Position numbers and translations under genes: made by a program. Below, in pieces: positions 9,019-17,005 of a stretch of DNA of 24,249 bases (its first letter is position 1; every line of letters starts with the position of its first letter). The stretch lies in NCBI GenBank assembly GCA_002409785.1, contig DHOX01000054.1:33651-57899 (forward strand). Reading direction: 5' to 3'. The stretch is from Prevotella sp. UBA5379. Its GTDB lineage: Bacteria > Bacteroidota > Bacteroidia > Bacteroidales > Bacteroidaceae. The notes under the pieces were generated by a model. That model was not told where the DNA came from. It saw only the letters and a list, made by a program, of their open reading frames with translations, and searched no databases.

Positions 9019-9846
9019 TCACAGGCCGATTTTCTGCAGTTCCATGGCCATCTGCTGTTGCAGCATCCGGGCTTTCTTTGATGCCATAGTGTCAAAGTCC
9101 GTTCCATGACCGGCATAAATGATTCCACGGGAAGAATTGACGATGAGTCCACAGTCTGCGATCATACCATAGCGACAAACCTCCTGAAGGTCTCCTCCCT
9201 GTGCCCCAATGCCTGGAACCAGCAGAAAATTTTCCGGTGCACATTTACGAATATCGCTGAACATCTTTCCCTGAGTGGCACCCACGACATACATCATGTT
9301 GTCCGGTGTCCCCCAGTTCTGGCTCTTGCGGATGACTTTTTCGAAGAGTCTTTCTCCCTTCCTGTCTTCTGTCAGTTGAAAGTCCTGACTGCCCGGATTA
9401 CTGGTCAGCGCCAGGAGAATCACCCATTTTCCTGGATAAGTCAGAAAAGGCTTTATGCTGTCTTCGCCCATATAAGGAGCGACGGTCAGGGCATCTACAT
9501 GATCATATTCAAAGAAAGTACGTGCATACATGGCAGAAGTATTGCCAATATCTCCGCGTTTTGCATCGGCAATGACAAGATGATGGGGGTAGTTTTTTTT
9601 CAGGTATTCTATGGTCTTTAGAAAGGCCTTCATACCTGTGAGTCCCATGCTCTCATAGAAAGCCATATTAGGTTTATAGGCTATGCAGTAAGGGGCTGTA
9701 GCGTCAATAATGGACTTATTGAATGTGAATACCGGGTCATCTTCTCCCCTAAGGCTCTCCGGTATTTTCTGAATATCGGTATCCAGTCCGATACATAGAA
9801 AACTCCTTTTTTGTCGGATCTGGTCTACCAGTTGTTGTCTGTTCAT
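9019..9846 (-). CDS. pyrF: Orotidine 5'-phosphate decarboxylase
   Basis: Last step of UMP synthesis: decarboxylation of OMP. At 275 residues it belongs to the longer, type 2 group of PyrF. The N-terminus has CIGLDTD (about 18-24), the active site DAKRGDIGNT (about 94-103) carries the catalytic Lys (about 96) and Asp residues, and PGIGAQGGD (about 211-219) and VNSSRGI bind phosphate. It starts 25 nt after prfA and is followed after 22 nt by the HD-protein gene. With pyrB-pyrI it is the second pyrimidine locus in this window. Confidence 0.96.
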   Translation of the reverse strand: MNRQQLVDQIRQKRSFLCIGLDTDIQKIPESLRGEDDPVFTFNKSIIDATAPYCIAYKPNMAFYESMGLTGMKAFLKTIEYLKKNYPHHLVIADAKRGDIGNTSAMYARTFFEYDHVDALTVAPYMGEDSIKPFLTYPGKWVILLALTSNPGSQDFQLTEDRKGERLFEKVIRKSQNWGTPDNMMYVVGATQGKMFSDIRKCAPENFLLVPGIGAQGGDLQEVCRYGMIADCGLIVNSSRGIIYAGHGTDFDTMASKKARMLQQQMAMELQKIGL

Positions 9847-9871
9847 CTACGATTTATCTTTTTAGTGGTGT

Positions 9872-10984
9872 TTACAGTTCACTTTCCTTTAATTTCTCTG
9901 CATTTTCAGCTACGGTCAGGTGGTCAATCATGTCCTGGATGTTCCCATTCATAAATCCTTGCAGGTCATGTGTGGTGTAACCGATACGGTGATCAGTCAC
10001 ACGACCCTGGGGAAAATTATAAGTCCGAATCTTGGCGCTGCGGTCACCGGTGGAGACCAGGGATTTGCGCCTGCTCGCAATATCATTGACATATTTAGTA
10101 TGTTCACGGTCATAAATGAACGTACGTAGCCGGGCAAGGGCCCTTTCCTTATTTTTAGGTTGATCCCGCGTTTCAGTACTTTCGATCAGTATTTCTTCCT
10201 CTTCTCCCGTATTCGGATTCTTCCAGGGATAGCGGAGGCGGACCCCCGATTCCACCTTGTTCACATTCTGTCCACCGGCACCGCTTGACCGGAAGGTATC
10301 CCATTTGATGCTTCCTTCGTTGATGTGCACTTCGAATTTGTCGGCCTCTGGCAATACGGCTACGGTGGCCGCAGAGGTATGCATACGCCCCTGTGTCTCT
10401 GTGGCGGGTACACGCTGGACACGGTGGACGCCACTCTCGTATTTCAGGGTGCCATAGACATTGTCACCACTGACAGAAAAAACAATTTCTTTGTATCCGC
10501 CGACGGTACCGGGAGAGAAATTCATAATACTGACTTTCCAGCCCCGCTTGTCACAGTATTTCTTGTACATGTTGAAGAGGTCACCGGCAAAGAGCGCAGC
10601 TTCATCACCACCCGTGCCTGCACGGATTTCCATTTGAACGTTTTTACTGTCTTCGGGGTCCTTGGGAACGAGATCCAACTTTATTTCTTCTTCGAGTTTA
10701 GGCTGGAGCTCTTCGTTAGTTTGCAATTCAGCCCTGGCCATCTCTTTCATTTCCGGATCATCCTCATTTGCCAGGAGATCCTTTGCTTCCTGGATTGCAT
10801 CAAGGCAGGCTATATATTTCTTGCGTGCCTGCATGATCTCTTCCAACTCCTTGTATTCTTTGGACAGTTTGATATAGCGGGTCTGGTCAGCGATAACTGA
10901 GGGATCTGTGATGAGCGTACTGATTTCTTTAAATCGGTTGCCTAATCCTTCAAGTTTTTCAAGTATACTGTTTCTTTCAGCCAT
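9872..10984 (-). CDS. prfA: Peptide chain release factor 1
   Basis: Recognises UAA and UAG stop codons and triggers peptide release in the ribosome. The 370-residue protein has the RF1 codon-recognition tripeptide PAT (about 193-195, in RVPATETQGR) and the universal GGQ motif (about 237-239, in SSGAGGQNVNKV) whose Gln contacts the peptidyl-tRNA ester. The N-terminal helical domain (1 to about 110) and the C-terminal STGDRSAKIRTYNFPQGRVT stretch are complete. It follows purM by 96 nt with no terminator or promoter-like element that I can see, and precedes pyrF by 25 nt. Confidence 0.97.
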   Translation of the reverse strand: MAERNSILEKLEGLGNRFKEISTLITDPSVIADQTRYIKLSKEYKELEEIMQARKKYIACLDAIQEAKDLLANEDDPEMKEMARAELQTNEELQPKLEEEIKLDLVPKDPEDSKNVQMEIRAGTGGDEAALFAGDLFNMYKKYCDKRGWKVSIMNFSPGTVGGYKEIVFSVSGDNVYGTLKYESGVHRVQRVPATETQGRMHTSAATVAVLPEADKFEVHINEGSIKWDTFRSSGAGGQNVNKVESGVRLRYPWKNPNTGEEEEILIESTETRDQPKNKERALARLRTFIYDREHTKYVNDIASRRKSLVSTGDRSAKIRTYNFPQGRVTDHRIGYTTHDLQGFMNGNIQDMIDHLTVAENAEKLKESEL

Positions 10985-11080
10985 TATGCTTCTTTATTTC
11001 TTAAACTTAATTATCGGCATGAACCGAGAACTTATAGATTTGTCTTTTCTGTAATCGGATAGGGAGGGGAACAGAGGGTC

Positions 11081-12247
11081 TTAGTAATGGAATTCTCCAA
11101 ATTCTGACTGAATGGTCAGACTGCGCGGTCCCCTTTCGATATGACCGATCGTTTGGGCATTTATGTGGAAAGACCTGCTGATAGCAATGACCTTTTCTGC
11201 GATCTCCGGGCGTACATAGATCTCCATCCGGTGTCCCATATTGAATACCTGATACATCTCCTTCCAGTCAGTGCCACTGCATTCCTGTATCATTTTAAAC
11301 AAGGGGGGCACCGGGAAGAGATGGTCTTTGATCACCTTGCAGTCTTCGCTTACGAAGTGGAGGACCTTCGTCTGGGCTCCACCAGTGCAGTGGACCATGC
11401 CGTGAATTTCGGGGCGGAGCTCTTCAAGGAGTTTCTTGATGACAGGTGCATAGGTGCGGGTAGGTGACAGAACCAGTTTACCTGCATCTACCGGGACCCC
11501 GTCAACCGGATCCGTCAGTTTGTATCTGCCACTGTATACCAGTTCTTCAGGCATGGCATGATCATAGCTTTCCGGATATTTCCCGGCAAGATATTTAGCA
11601 AATACGTCGTGACGGGCGCTGGTCAGGCCATTACTGCCCATTCCCCCGTTATAGTCTTTTTCGTATGTGGCCGTGCCGGTGGAACTTAATCCTACAATTA
11701 CATCCCCCGGTCGAATATGAGCATTGTCAATGACATCCTTACGCTTCATTCGGCAGGTGACGGTGGAGTCTACAATAATGGTTCGTACCAGGTCCCCTAC
11801 GTCGGCTGTTTCGCCTCCTGTGGGCCAGATGCCGATGCCCATTTTCCTCATCTCCGACAGGATTTCATCTGTTCCGTTAATAATTGTAGAGATCACTTCA
11901 CCGGGAATAAGCATTTTATTCCTTCCTATGGTGCTGGATACCAGAATGTTGTCTACTGCTCCCACGCAGAGCAGATCATCTGTATTCATGACAATCGCAT
12001 CCTGGGCAATGCCCTTCCAGACGTTTAAATCACCGGTTTCTTTCCAGTACAGGTAAGCTAAAGACGATTTTGTACCTGCTCCATCAGCGTGCATAATGTT
12101 ACAGTAATCAGGGTCACCTCCTAAAATGTCTGGTATGATCTTGCAAAAAGCATGAGGGAAAACGCCCTTGTCAATATTCTTGATAGCCTTATGCACATCT
12201 TCTTTTGCAGCGGAAACGCCGCGCATCATATAACGGTCCTTCGTCAT
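11081..12247 (-). CDS. purM: Phosphoribosylformylglycinamidine cyclo-ligase (AIR synthetase)
   Basis: Closes the imidazole ring of aminoimidazole ribotide, the fifth step of purine synthesis. I use the ATG at 12247 (MTKDRYMMRGVSAAKEDVHK), giving 388 residues. The frame extends to an ATG at 12343, but that would overlap aroE by 28 nt and add a segment without family similarity. ATP and substrate motifs include DGAGTKSSLAY (about 55-65), AQDAIVMNTDDLLCVGA (about 81-97) and PTGGETADVGD (about 142-152). The protein is somewhat longer than E. coli PurM (about 345), as usual in Bacteroidetes. It follows aroE by 68 nt. Confidence 0.92.
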   Translation of the reverse strand: MTKDRYMMRGVSAAKEDVHKAIKNIDKGVFPHAFCKIIPDILGGDPDYCNIMHADGAGTKSSLAYLYWKETGDLNVWKGIAQDAIVMNTDDLLCVGAVDNILVSSTIGRNKMLIPGEVISTIINGTDEILSEMRKMGIGIWPTGGETADVGDLVRTIIVDSTVTCRMKRKDVIDNAHIRPGDVIVGLSSTGTATYEKDYNGGMGSNGLTSARHDVFAKYLAGKYPESYDHAMPEELVYSGRYKLTDPVDGVPVDAGKLVLSPTRTYAPVIKKLLEELRPEIHGMVHCTGGAQTKVLHFVSEDCKVIKDHLFPVPPLFKMIQECSGTDWKEMYQVFNMGHRMEIYVRPEIAEKVIAISRSFHINAQTIGHIERGPRSLTIQSEFGEFHY

Positions 12248-12315
12248 CTTGTTATTGAATAATTCTTTATTTTGATGAATGTTTATCTTTAAACTTTTGT
12301 CTTTTAGACAGTCAA

Positions 12316-13062
12316 TTATTCTTTGCCATTCCAGAATTCCCAACTTGCAAAGGCTTGCAAGAGCAGCATTTCCAGTCCGTTTTTGACATTTGCGCCTTGA
12401 GCTTTCCCTCGTTTCATAAACAATGTTTCATCTGGGTTATAGATGAGATCATAGAGCAGATTACGGGTAGTCATGGCCTTATACGGGAGTTGAGGACATT
12501 CATCCACATGAGGATACATTCCCACGGGGGTACAGTTGACAATCACATTGTATTCCTGAACCATTTCCGGAGTGATCTGCTCATACTGGATTGTACCCGG
12601 GCGTTGGAAACGGGATACGAATATGTTTTCCAATCCTAAAGATTTCAACCCGTAGTTGATGGCCTTTGATGCCCCTCCGGTACCGAGGATCAAGGCTTTC
12701 TTATGAAATTTCTCCAGCAGGGGCTCGATACTTTTGGTGAAACCGATCACGTCACTGTTAAATCCTTTTAGCGTGACATGACTGCCTTTGTGTTCAACTT
12801 TCACGACATTTACAGCGCCGATGGCCCGGGCCTCTGGACTGATATAATCTAAGTAACTGATTACCTTTTCCTTATAGGGAATTGTCACATTGAACCCTTT
12901 CAGTTCCGGGTTGGAATCAACAATCTCCGGTAGGTCTCCAATATCGGGGATTTCAAAATTGATGTATTGGGCATCAATATTCTCATTGTGAAATTTCTCA
13001 TTGAAATAGTTCTTTGAGAAAGAGTGCCCTAAAGGGTATCCGATTAGTCCATACTTATCCAT
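12316..13062 (-). CDS. aroE: Shikimate dehydrogenase (NADP+)
   Basis: Reduces 3-dehydroshikimate to shikimate in the pathway to chorismate, which also feeds menaquinone. The 248-residue protein is slightly short but complete. GYPLGHSFSKNYF (about 8-20) carries the substrate-binding Ser residues, NVTIPYK ends in the catalytic Lys (about 64), FNSD gives the catalytic Asp (about 104), and LGTGGASKAI (about 126-135) is the NADP-binding loop. It lies 49 nt after ubiE/menG and 68 nt before purM. Confidence 0.95.
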   Translation of the reverse strand: MDKYGLIGYPLGHSFSKNYFNEKFHNENIDAQYINFEIPDIGDLPEIVDSNPELKGFNVTIPYKEKVISYLDYISPEARAIGAVNVVKVEHKGSHVTLKGFNSDVIGFTKSIEPLLEKFHKKALILGTGGASKAINYGLKSLGLENIFVSRFQRPGTIQYEQITPEMVQEYNVIVNCTPVGMYPHVDECPQLPYKAMTTRNLLYDLIYNPDETLFMKRGKAQGANVKNGLEMLLLQAFASWEFWNGKE

Positions 13063-13111
13063 AAGCCTTATTCCTTATTTTAAATATCGTGAATAGATGC
13101 TTGATCTGTCT

Positions 13112-13846
13112 TCATTTCTTGGCAAAATAGAGTGTGCAAATTCCAAAAGTAAGTCGTTTGAAACCGGTTTCGGAAAACCCTGCTTTTTTTAATATATTCA
13201 TCATGGTCTCTCCCTGGGGGAAGGCCTCTATGGTTCTGGTGAGATAATGATAAGCGCCGGAATCCTTGGAAATGAGTTTGCCATATACGGGCAGAAAAGT
13301 ATGCGAATAGATTCTGAAGAGTTGGTGCATCGGGAATTTTACAGGTTCAGTGAGTTCTACAATGCTCAGATGACCTCCCCTTTTCAGTACCCGGCACATT
13401 TCGCTTAATCCTCGGTCAAGGTTCTGGAAATTGCGGATTCCAAATGCTGCTGTGACCGCATCGAAGGTACAATCCTCGAAAGAAAGATTCATGCAGTCTT
13501 CTTTCTTGAAAGAAATAATGTCTTCCAGATGTTCTTGATCTACCTTCTTTCGTCCGATCTGCATCATTCCTTCAGAAATATCCGATCCGATGAGGACCCG
13601 GGGATGGAGTATCTTGGCTGCAAGAACAGCAAAGTCGCCCGTTCCTGTTGCAACATCCAGGATCTTTTCCGGAGAATAGGGGATCAGTTTCTGAATAGCC
13701 TTTCTCCGCCATCTCCTGTCAATTTTCCAGGACAGTCGGTGATTGAGGGTATCGTAAGTAGGAGCAATCCGGTCAAACATCTCCTCTACGAGTTGTCCCT
13801 TTTCTCCCTTTTTCCCGTACGGCTTTATTTTTTCCTGCTGATACAT
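13112..13846 (-). CDS. ubiE: Demethylmenaquinone methyltransferase
   Basis: SAM-dependent C-methyltransferase that completes menaquinone synthesis (MenG activity). The family is called UbiE, but Bacteroidetes generally make menaquinone rather than ubiquinone. In 244 residues it shows MFDRIAPTYDTLNHRLSW (about 23-40), the SAM-binding LDVATGTGDFA (about 63-73), SDIS (about 88-91) and FGIRNFQN (about 135-142), all hallmarks of the family. A strong terminator hairpin ends only about 20 nt before its ATG, and I see no good promoter in between. Confidence 0.94.
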   Translation of the reverse strand: MYQQEKIKPYGKKGEKGQLVEEMFDRIAPTYDTLNHRLSWKIDRRWRRKAIQKLIPYSPEKILDVATGTGDFAVLAAKILHPRVLIGSDISEGMMQIGRKKVDQEHLEDIISFKKEDCMNLSFEDCTFDAVTAAFGIRNFQNLDRGLSEMCRVLKRGGHLSIVELTEPVKFPMHQLFRIYSHTFLPVYGKLISKDSGAYHYLTRTIEAFPQGETMMNILKKAGFSETGFKRLTFGICTLYFAKK

Positions 13847-13861
13847 GTTTCTTGAAAGGTT

Positions 13862-13897
13862 ACAAAAACCCGGGGCGCAAAAGAGAGCACTCCGGGT
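13862..13897 (-). terminator. Rho-independent terminator after purC
   Basis: The arms ACCCGGGGCGC (13868-13878) and GCACTCCGGGT (13887-13897) fold around an 8-nt loop. In minus-strand RNA the 11-bp stem has one C-A mismatch and one G-U pair, and it is followed directly by UUUUU (from 13868 down). It sits between the purC stop (13910) and the ubiE start (13846). Confidence 0.85.
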
Positions 13898-13909
13898 CTG
13901 TGATCATGA

Positions 13910-14860
13910 CTATTTGCGTGAAGCCAGATAAGACTTTACATTCTTTTCTATACGCATTGCGATGTTTCCTTCTTCAGCAGCTTTATCAAATTTTTCTCCG
14001 ATGATATGCTCATAGAGTTCGATATAGCGATCGCTGACCTTTTCTGCGAATTCGTCGGTCAGTTCAGGCATTTTCTGACCTGGCTGGTTCATGAAATCAT
14101 GTTCGATAAGCCATTGGCGGACAAACTCCTTAGAAAGTTGTTTTTGTGGTTCTCCCTTTTCGAATTTCTCCTGATAGCCATCGGCGTAGAAATAGCGGCT
14201 GGAATCAGGGGTATGAATTTCATCAATCAGATAGCACTGTCCGTCGCGTTTGCCAAATTCATATTTGGTATCTACGAGGATCAATCCACGTTGAGCAGCG
14301 ATCTCCTGGCCGCGATTGAAAAGTTTTCTGGTCCAGTCTTCGAGGATAGCGTAGTCCTCTGCCGGAATGATGCCTTGCCGGATGATCTCCTCTTTCGAAA
14401 TATTCAGATCATGGCCTGTTGCAGCCTTTGTCGTCGGAGTGATGATTGGCTCAGGAAAGCGCTGGTTCTCTCTCATCCCGTCGGGGAGTTTTACGCCGCA
14501 AAGGTCACGACATCCTTCTTTATAAGCACGCCATGCACTTCCTGTGAGGATACTGCGGATAATCATTTCTACCGGGAATCCTTTACAGTTCAGTCCTACC
14601 GTCACCATCGGATCAGGAGTGGCAAGTTTCCAGTTCGGGCAGATGTCCTTTGTGAGGTCCAGGAACCGGGCTGCGATCTGGTTTAAGACTTGTCCTTTGT
14701 AAGGGATGCCCTTTGGCAGGACAACGTCAAAAGCTGAGATTCTGTCCGTAGCGACCATTACGATCAAGTCGTCATTGATGTTGTACACGTCACGTACTTT
14801 TCCGTGGTAAACACTTTTTTGTCCATCGAAATGGAAATCAGTTCTGGTTAAAGCTTTCAT
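13910..14860 (-). CDS. purC: Phosphoribosylaminoimidazole-succinocarboxamide synthase (SAICAR synthetase)
   Basis: ATP-dependent ligation of aspartate to CAIR in purine synthesis. The protein has 316 residues, the longer PurC type. GKVRDVY (about 20-26) is the nucleotide-binding loop; ATDRISAFDVVLP (about 37-49), ILTGSAWRAYKEG (about 104-116) and PEPIITPTTKA (about 136-146) are typical. It follows phoH by 72 nt and is followed by a clear terminator. Confidence 0.96.
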   Translation of the reverse strand: MKALTRTDFHFDGQKSVYHGKVRDVYNINDDLIVMVATDRISAFDVVLPKGIPYKGQVLNQIAARFLDLTKDICPNWKLATPDPMVTVGLNCKGFPVEMIIRSILTGSAWRAYKEGCRDLCGVKLPDGMRENQRFPEPIITPTTKAATGHDLNISKEEIIRQGIIPAEDYAILEDWTRKLFNRGQEIAAQRGLILVDTKYEFGKRDGQCYLIDEIHTPDSSRYFYADGYQEKFEKGEPQKQLSKEFVRQWLIEHDFMNQPGQKMPELTDEFAEKVSDRYIELYEHIIGEKFDKAAEEGNIAMRIEKNVKSYLASRK

Positions 14861-14932
14861 TATATATAAGTTTAAACTAACAACCGTATAAAGCTCTCCT
14901 GTCCATGCTTTGGGAATCCCGCTTCCTGAATA

Positions 14933-15946
14933 TTAGTTTTTTGTCTTGATGTCCGAGTCAAAATAAGGGATTCGGCATTCCTCTTTCCGCGCTTTCTTTA
15001 TTTCTTCCATTTTCTGGTCATAAGCTGCGTAAGCATTGACAATCCGGGTGACCAATTTGTGCCTGACGATGTCCCTTTGCCCTAACTGGACGACAGAAAT
15101 ACCTTCTATACCACGGAGAATCCTCAAGGCCTCTATCAGGCCACTTCGCTGTTCTCTCGGAAGGTCTATCTGAGTAAGGTCACCTGTTATGATCATTTTT
15201 GTATCCCATCCCATCCTCGTGAGGAACATACGGATTTGCTGAGGAGTGGTGTTCTGCGCTTCATCCAGGATGACAATAGCATCACTGAGCGTCCTCCCTC
15301 GCATGAAAGCCAAAGGAGCAATCTGTATGATATGCTTATCCAGCATGTCCTGGAGTTTGGCTGCGGGAATCATGTCCTCTAAGGCATCATAGAGCGGTTG
15401 CAGGTAAGGATCGATCTTGTCCTTCATGTCTCCCGGGAGAAATCCGAGTTTTTCACCTGCCTCGACGGCAGGACGGCTGAGGATGATCCTTTTTGCCGTT
15501 TTTTCTTTCAGAGCCTTGACCGCCAGAGCAACGCTCAGATAAGTTTTCCCTGTACCCGCAGGCCCTACAGCGAAGATCATGTCATCCCTGCCGAAGGCAT
15601 CAATTAATTTCTGTTGATTCTCACTTCTGCTCTTGATGGGCTTTCCTGAAATGTTATATAGGAGTACACCTTGAATAAGGTCTTCCTTGGTCTTGTGACC
15701 CTTGACGATGTCTAAAATATCTTCGTCTTTGATGGTATTATACTTGAGAACATGCTTGCGCATGGTCTCTATATCCTTTTCGGCTTTTGACAGATCATCC
15801 TCATCTCCAAGAATACGTATGACATTATCTCTTGCCATGATATGTAATTTGGGAAAGAGTGATTTGAACATCTGAAGATGACAATTGTTGATCCCATAGA
15901 AAATTACGGGATCAATATCTTCTAAAATGATATGCTTCTCTATCAA
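14933..15946 (-). CDS. PhoH-family ATPase (PhoH/YbeZ type), TTG start
   Basis: Cytoplasmic P-loop ATPase of 337 residues. The YbeZ branch of this family is linked to RNA metabolism and to the YbeY endonuclease, though its exact role is unsettled. An N-terminal domain (about 1-95) precedes the ATPase core with Walker A GPAGTGKT (about 128-135), SRPAVEAGEKLGFLPG (about 157-172), Walker B VILDEAQNTTPQQ (about 225-237) and ITGDLTQIDLP. The start is a TTG at 15946, encoding LIEKHIILEDIDP, since the next Met is about 25 residues in and would remove conserved sequence. The predicted TAnnTTTG promoter 39 nt upstream fits this start. Confidence 0.92.
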   Translation of the reverse strand: MIEKHIILEDIDPVIFYGINNCHLQMFKSLFPKLHIMARDNVIRILGDEDDLSKAEKDIETMRKHVLKYNTIKDEDILDIVKGHKTKEDLIQGVLLYNISGKPIKSRSENQQKLIDAFGRDDMIFAVGPAGTGKTYLSVALAVKALKEKTAKRIILSRPAVEAGEKLGFLPGDMKDKIDPYLQPLYDALEDMIPAAKLQDMLDKHIIQIAPLAFMRGRTLSDAIVILDEAQNTTPQQIRMFLTRMGWDTKMIITGDLTQIDLPREQRSGLIEALRILRGIEGISVVQLGQRDIVRHKLVTRIVNAYAAYDQKMEEIKKARKEECRIPYFDSDIKTKN

Positions 15947-15984
15947 TGTTTTTATTTAACGGTTTTTGCCTTATAATAACACTG

Positions 15985-15992
15985 CAAAGTTA
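15985..15992 (-). promoter_or_regulatory. Predicted -7 element of the phoH promoter
   Basis: The minus strand reads TAACTTTG, matching TAnnTTTG, 38 nt before the TTG start at 15946. The -33 region is not a good match. It faces a plus-strand promoter element at 16036, making this a divergent promoter region of about 116 bp. Confidence 0.55.
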
Positions 15993-16035
15993 CAAAAAAA
16001 TAGTGAAACGCCTCTTTTATATCTCTTCTTTTTTG

Positions 16036-16043
16036 TACTTTTG
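16036..16043 (+). promoter_or_regulatory. Predicted -7 element for the M15-like protein gene
   Basis: Reads TACTTTTG, matching TAnnTTTG, and ends 19 nt before the ATG at 16063, implying a very short leader of about 12 nt. The upstream -33 region is weak (TTTA at 16016-16019). Confidence 0.5.
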
Positions 16044-16062
16044 CGATTAAATTATTCGAGAG

Positions 16063-16881
16063 ATGAAGATGGAGATTTCAAAAAAGAAATATACGAGAGT
16101 TTTTATGTCTGTCGTCTTATTTTTGTTTTTAGTAAGATTGATCTTTCCGGGGGTCATGCGATCCAGCCAGCATCAACGGAGTAATGATTCTATCGCACGG
16201 GATTCGCAGGCCTTTGCCCGTTCCCTTTCTTCCGATCAGAAAGAAGGAAATTCGTGTATACCTGTTGATTCGGCTGCTTTCACGATGTTCTTTAATCCGG
16301 ACGGGTCCTTGGCAAAGCATCGTATCATCAGCGTTCCTGATTTCCAGAATACTTTCGCGGATGAGAATGATACCCAACTTGTCTCTGCCAGTAGATGGGG
16401 GGTGAAACCGGTCGAAAATCGCAAGACAGCCATGAAAGAAAAGGGCAAACTTGTATATGTAGGAAGCAATCCGTATTTTTATATTGAACCTCTCCATTCC
16501 AGCATTCCGTATCTGGTGCCCCGGGCTGCTATTCTTCTGCAGGATATCGGACGGAGCTATTATGACAGTTTACAACTGAAGGGCATCCCTTTGCATCAGA
16601 TTATCGTGACGAGCGTGATGAGAAGTAAGGAGGATGTCCAGAATCTGAGAAGTCATAATGGGAATGCCACGGAGCATTCATGCCACATGTATGGTACAAC
16701 CTTTGATGTCAGCTATAATCGTTATCGGACAGTTGAAGCCCCTGGCGAAAATCGCCGTAAGGTGAGGAATGATACTTTAAAGTGGGTGCTCAGTGAAGTG
16801 CTCAACGATATGCACAAGCATAACCGTTGTTTTATCAAGTATGAGATCAACCAGGGATGTTTTCATATTACGGTGAGATAA
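16063..16881 (+). CDS. Membrane-anchored M15/LAS-like putative zinc peptidase (DUF5715-like)
   Basis: A 272-residue protein with a basic N-terminus and one hydrophobic segment (about 13-30), so it is probably exported and anchored in the inner membrane. I do not recognise a characterised gene; it resembles the Bacteroidetes family DUF5715. The C-terminal half has a pattern seen in LAS/M15 D,D-carboxypeptidases: TSVMRS (about 183-188, like the SxxRS of VanY-type enzymes), HSCHMYGTTFDVSY with candidate zinc ligands His about 208 and Asp about 215, and EINQGCFHITV with Glu about 261 and His about 268. By analogy it could trim peptidoglycan peptides in the periplasm, but this is inference. It is monocistronic, divergent from phoH and convergent with glyA. 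Confidence 0.8.
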   Translation: MKMEISKKKYTRVFMSVVLFLFLVRLIFPGVMRSSQHQRSNDSIARDSQAFARSLSSDQKEGNSCIPVDSAAFTMFFNPDGSLAKHRIISVPDFQNTFADENDTQLVSASRWGVKPVENRKTAMKEKGKLVYVGSNPYFYIEPLHSSIPYLVPRAAILLQDIGRSYYDSLQLKGIPLHQIIVTSVMRSKEDVQNLRSHNGNATEHSCHMYGTTFDVSYNRYRTVEAPGENRRKVRNDTLKWVLSEVLNDMHKHNRCFIKYEINQGCFHITVR

Positions 16882-16921
16882 ACACCGTATGGACAGTTCT
16901 GCATGTTGGAAGAATATAGTA

Positions 16922-16953
16922 TAAGGCCCGAAACGTAATTGTCTCGGGCCTTA
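16922..16953. terminator. Bidirectional terminator between convergent genes
   Basis: TAAGGCCCGA (16922-16931) pairs perfectly with TCGGGCCTTA (16944-16953) around a 12-nt loop. It lies between the ends of the plus-strand M15-like gene (16881) and minus-strand glyA (17006). A/T-rich sequence flanks both sides, though the T tracts are short (TTTAT on plus), so it likely stops transcription from both directions. Confidence 0.8.
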
Positions 16954-17005
16954 TTTATAAGCGGGAGAGACAGTGATGTCCTGTTCCCCCAAAGTTTATG
17001 ATAGA

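Noticed and set aside
10325..10900. Plus-strand ORF of 191 codons
   Set aside because: Antisense to prfA; no family features.
12248..12343. N-terminal extension of purM
   Set aside because: Overlaps aroE and lacks similarity to the family; the start at 12247 matches the usual N-terminus.
14006..14686. Plus-strand ORF of 226 codons
   Set aside because: It lies wholly antisense to purC, whose motifs are complete, and its translation has no recognisable features.
14881..14888. TACGGTTG on the minus strand upstream of purC
   Set aside because: One mismatch to TAnnTTTG and no -33 element; purC may instead be read from the phoH promoter.
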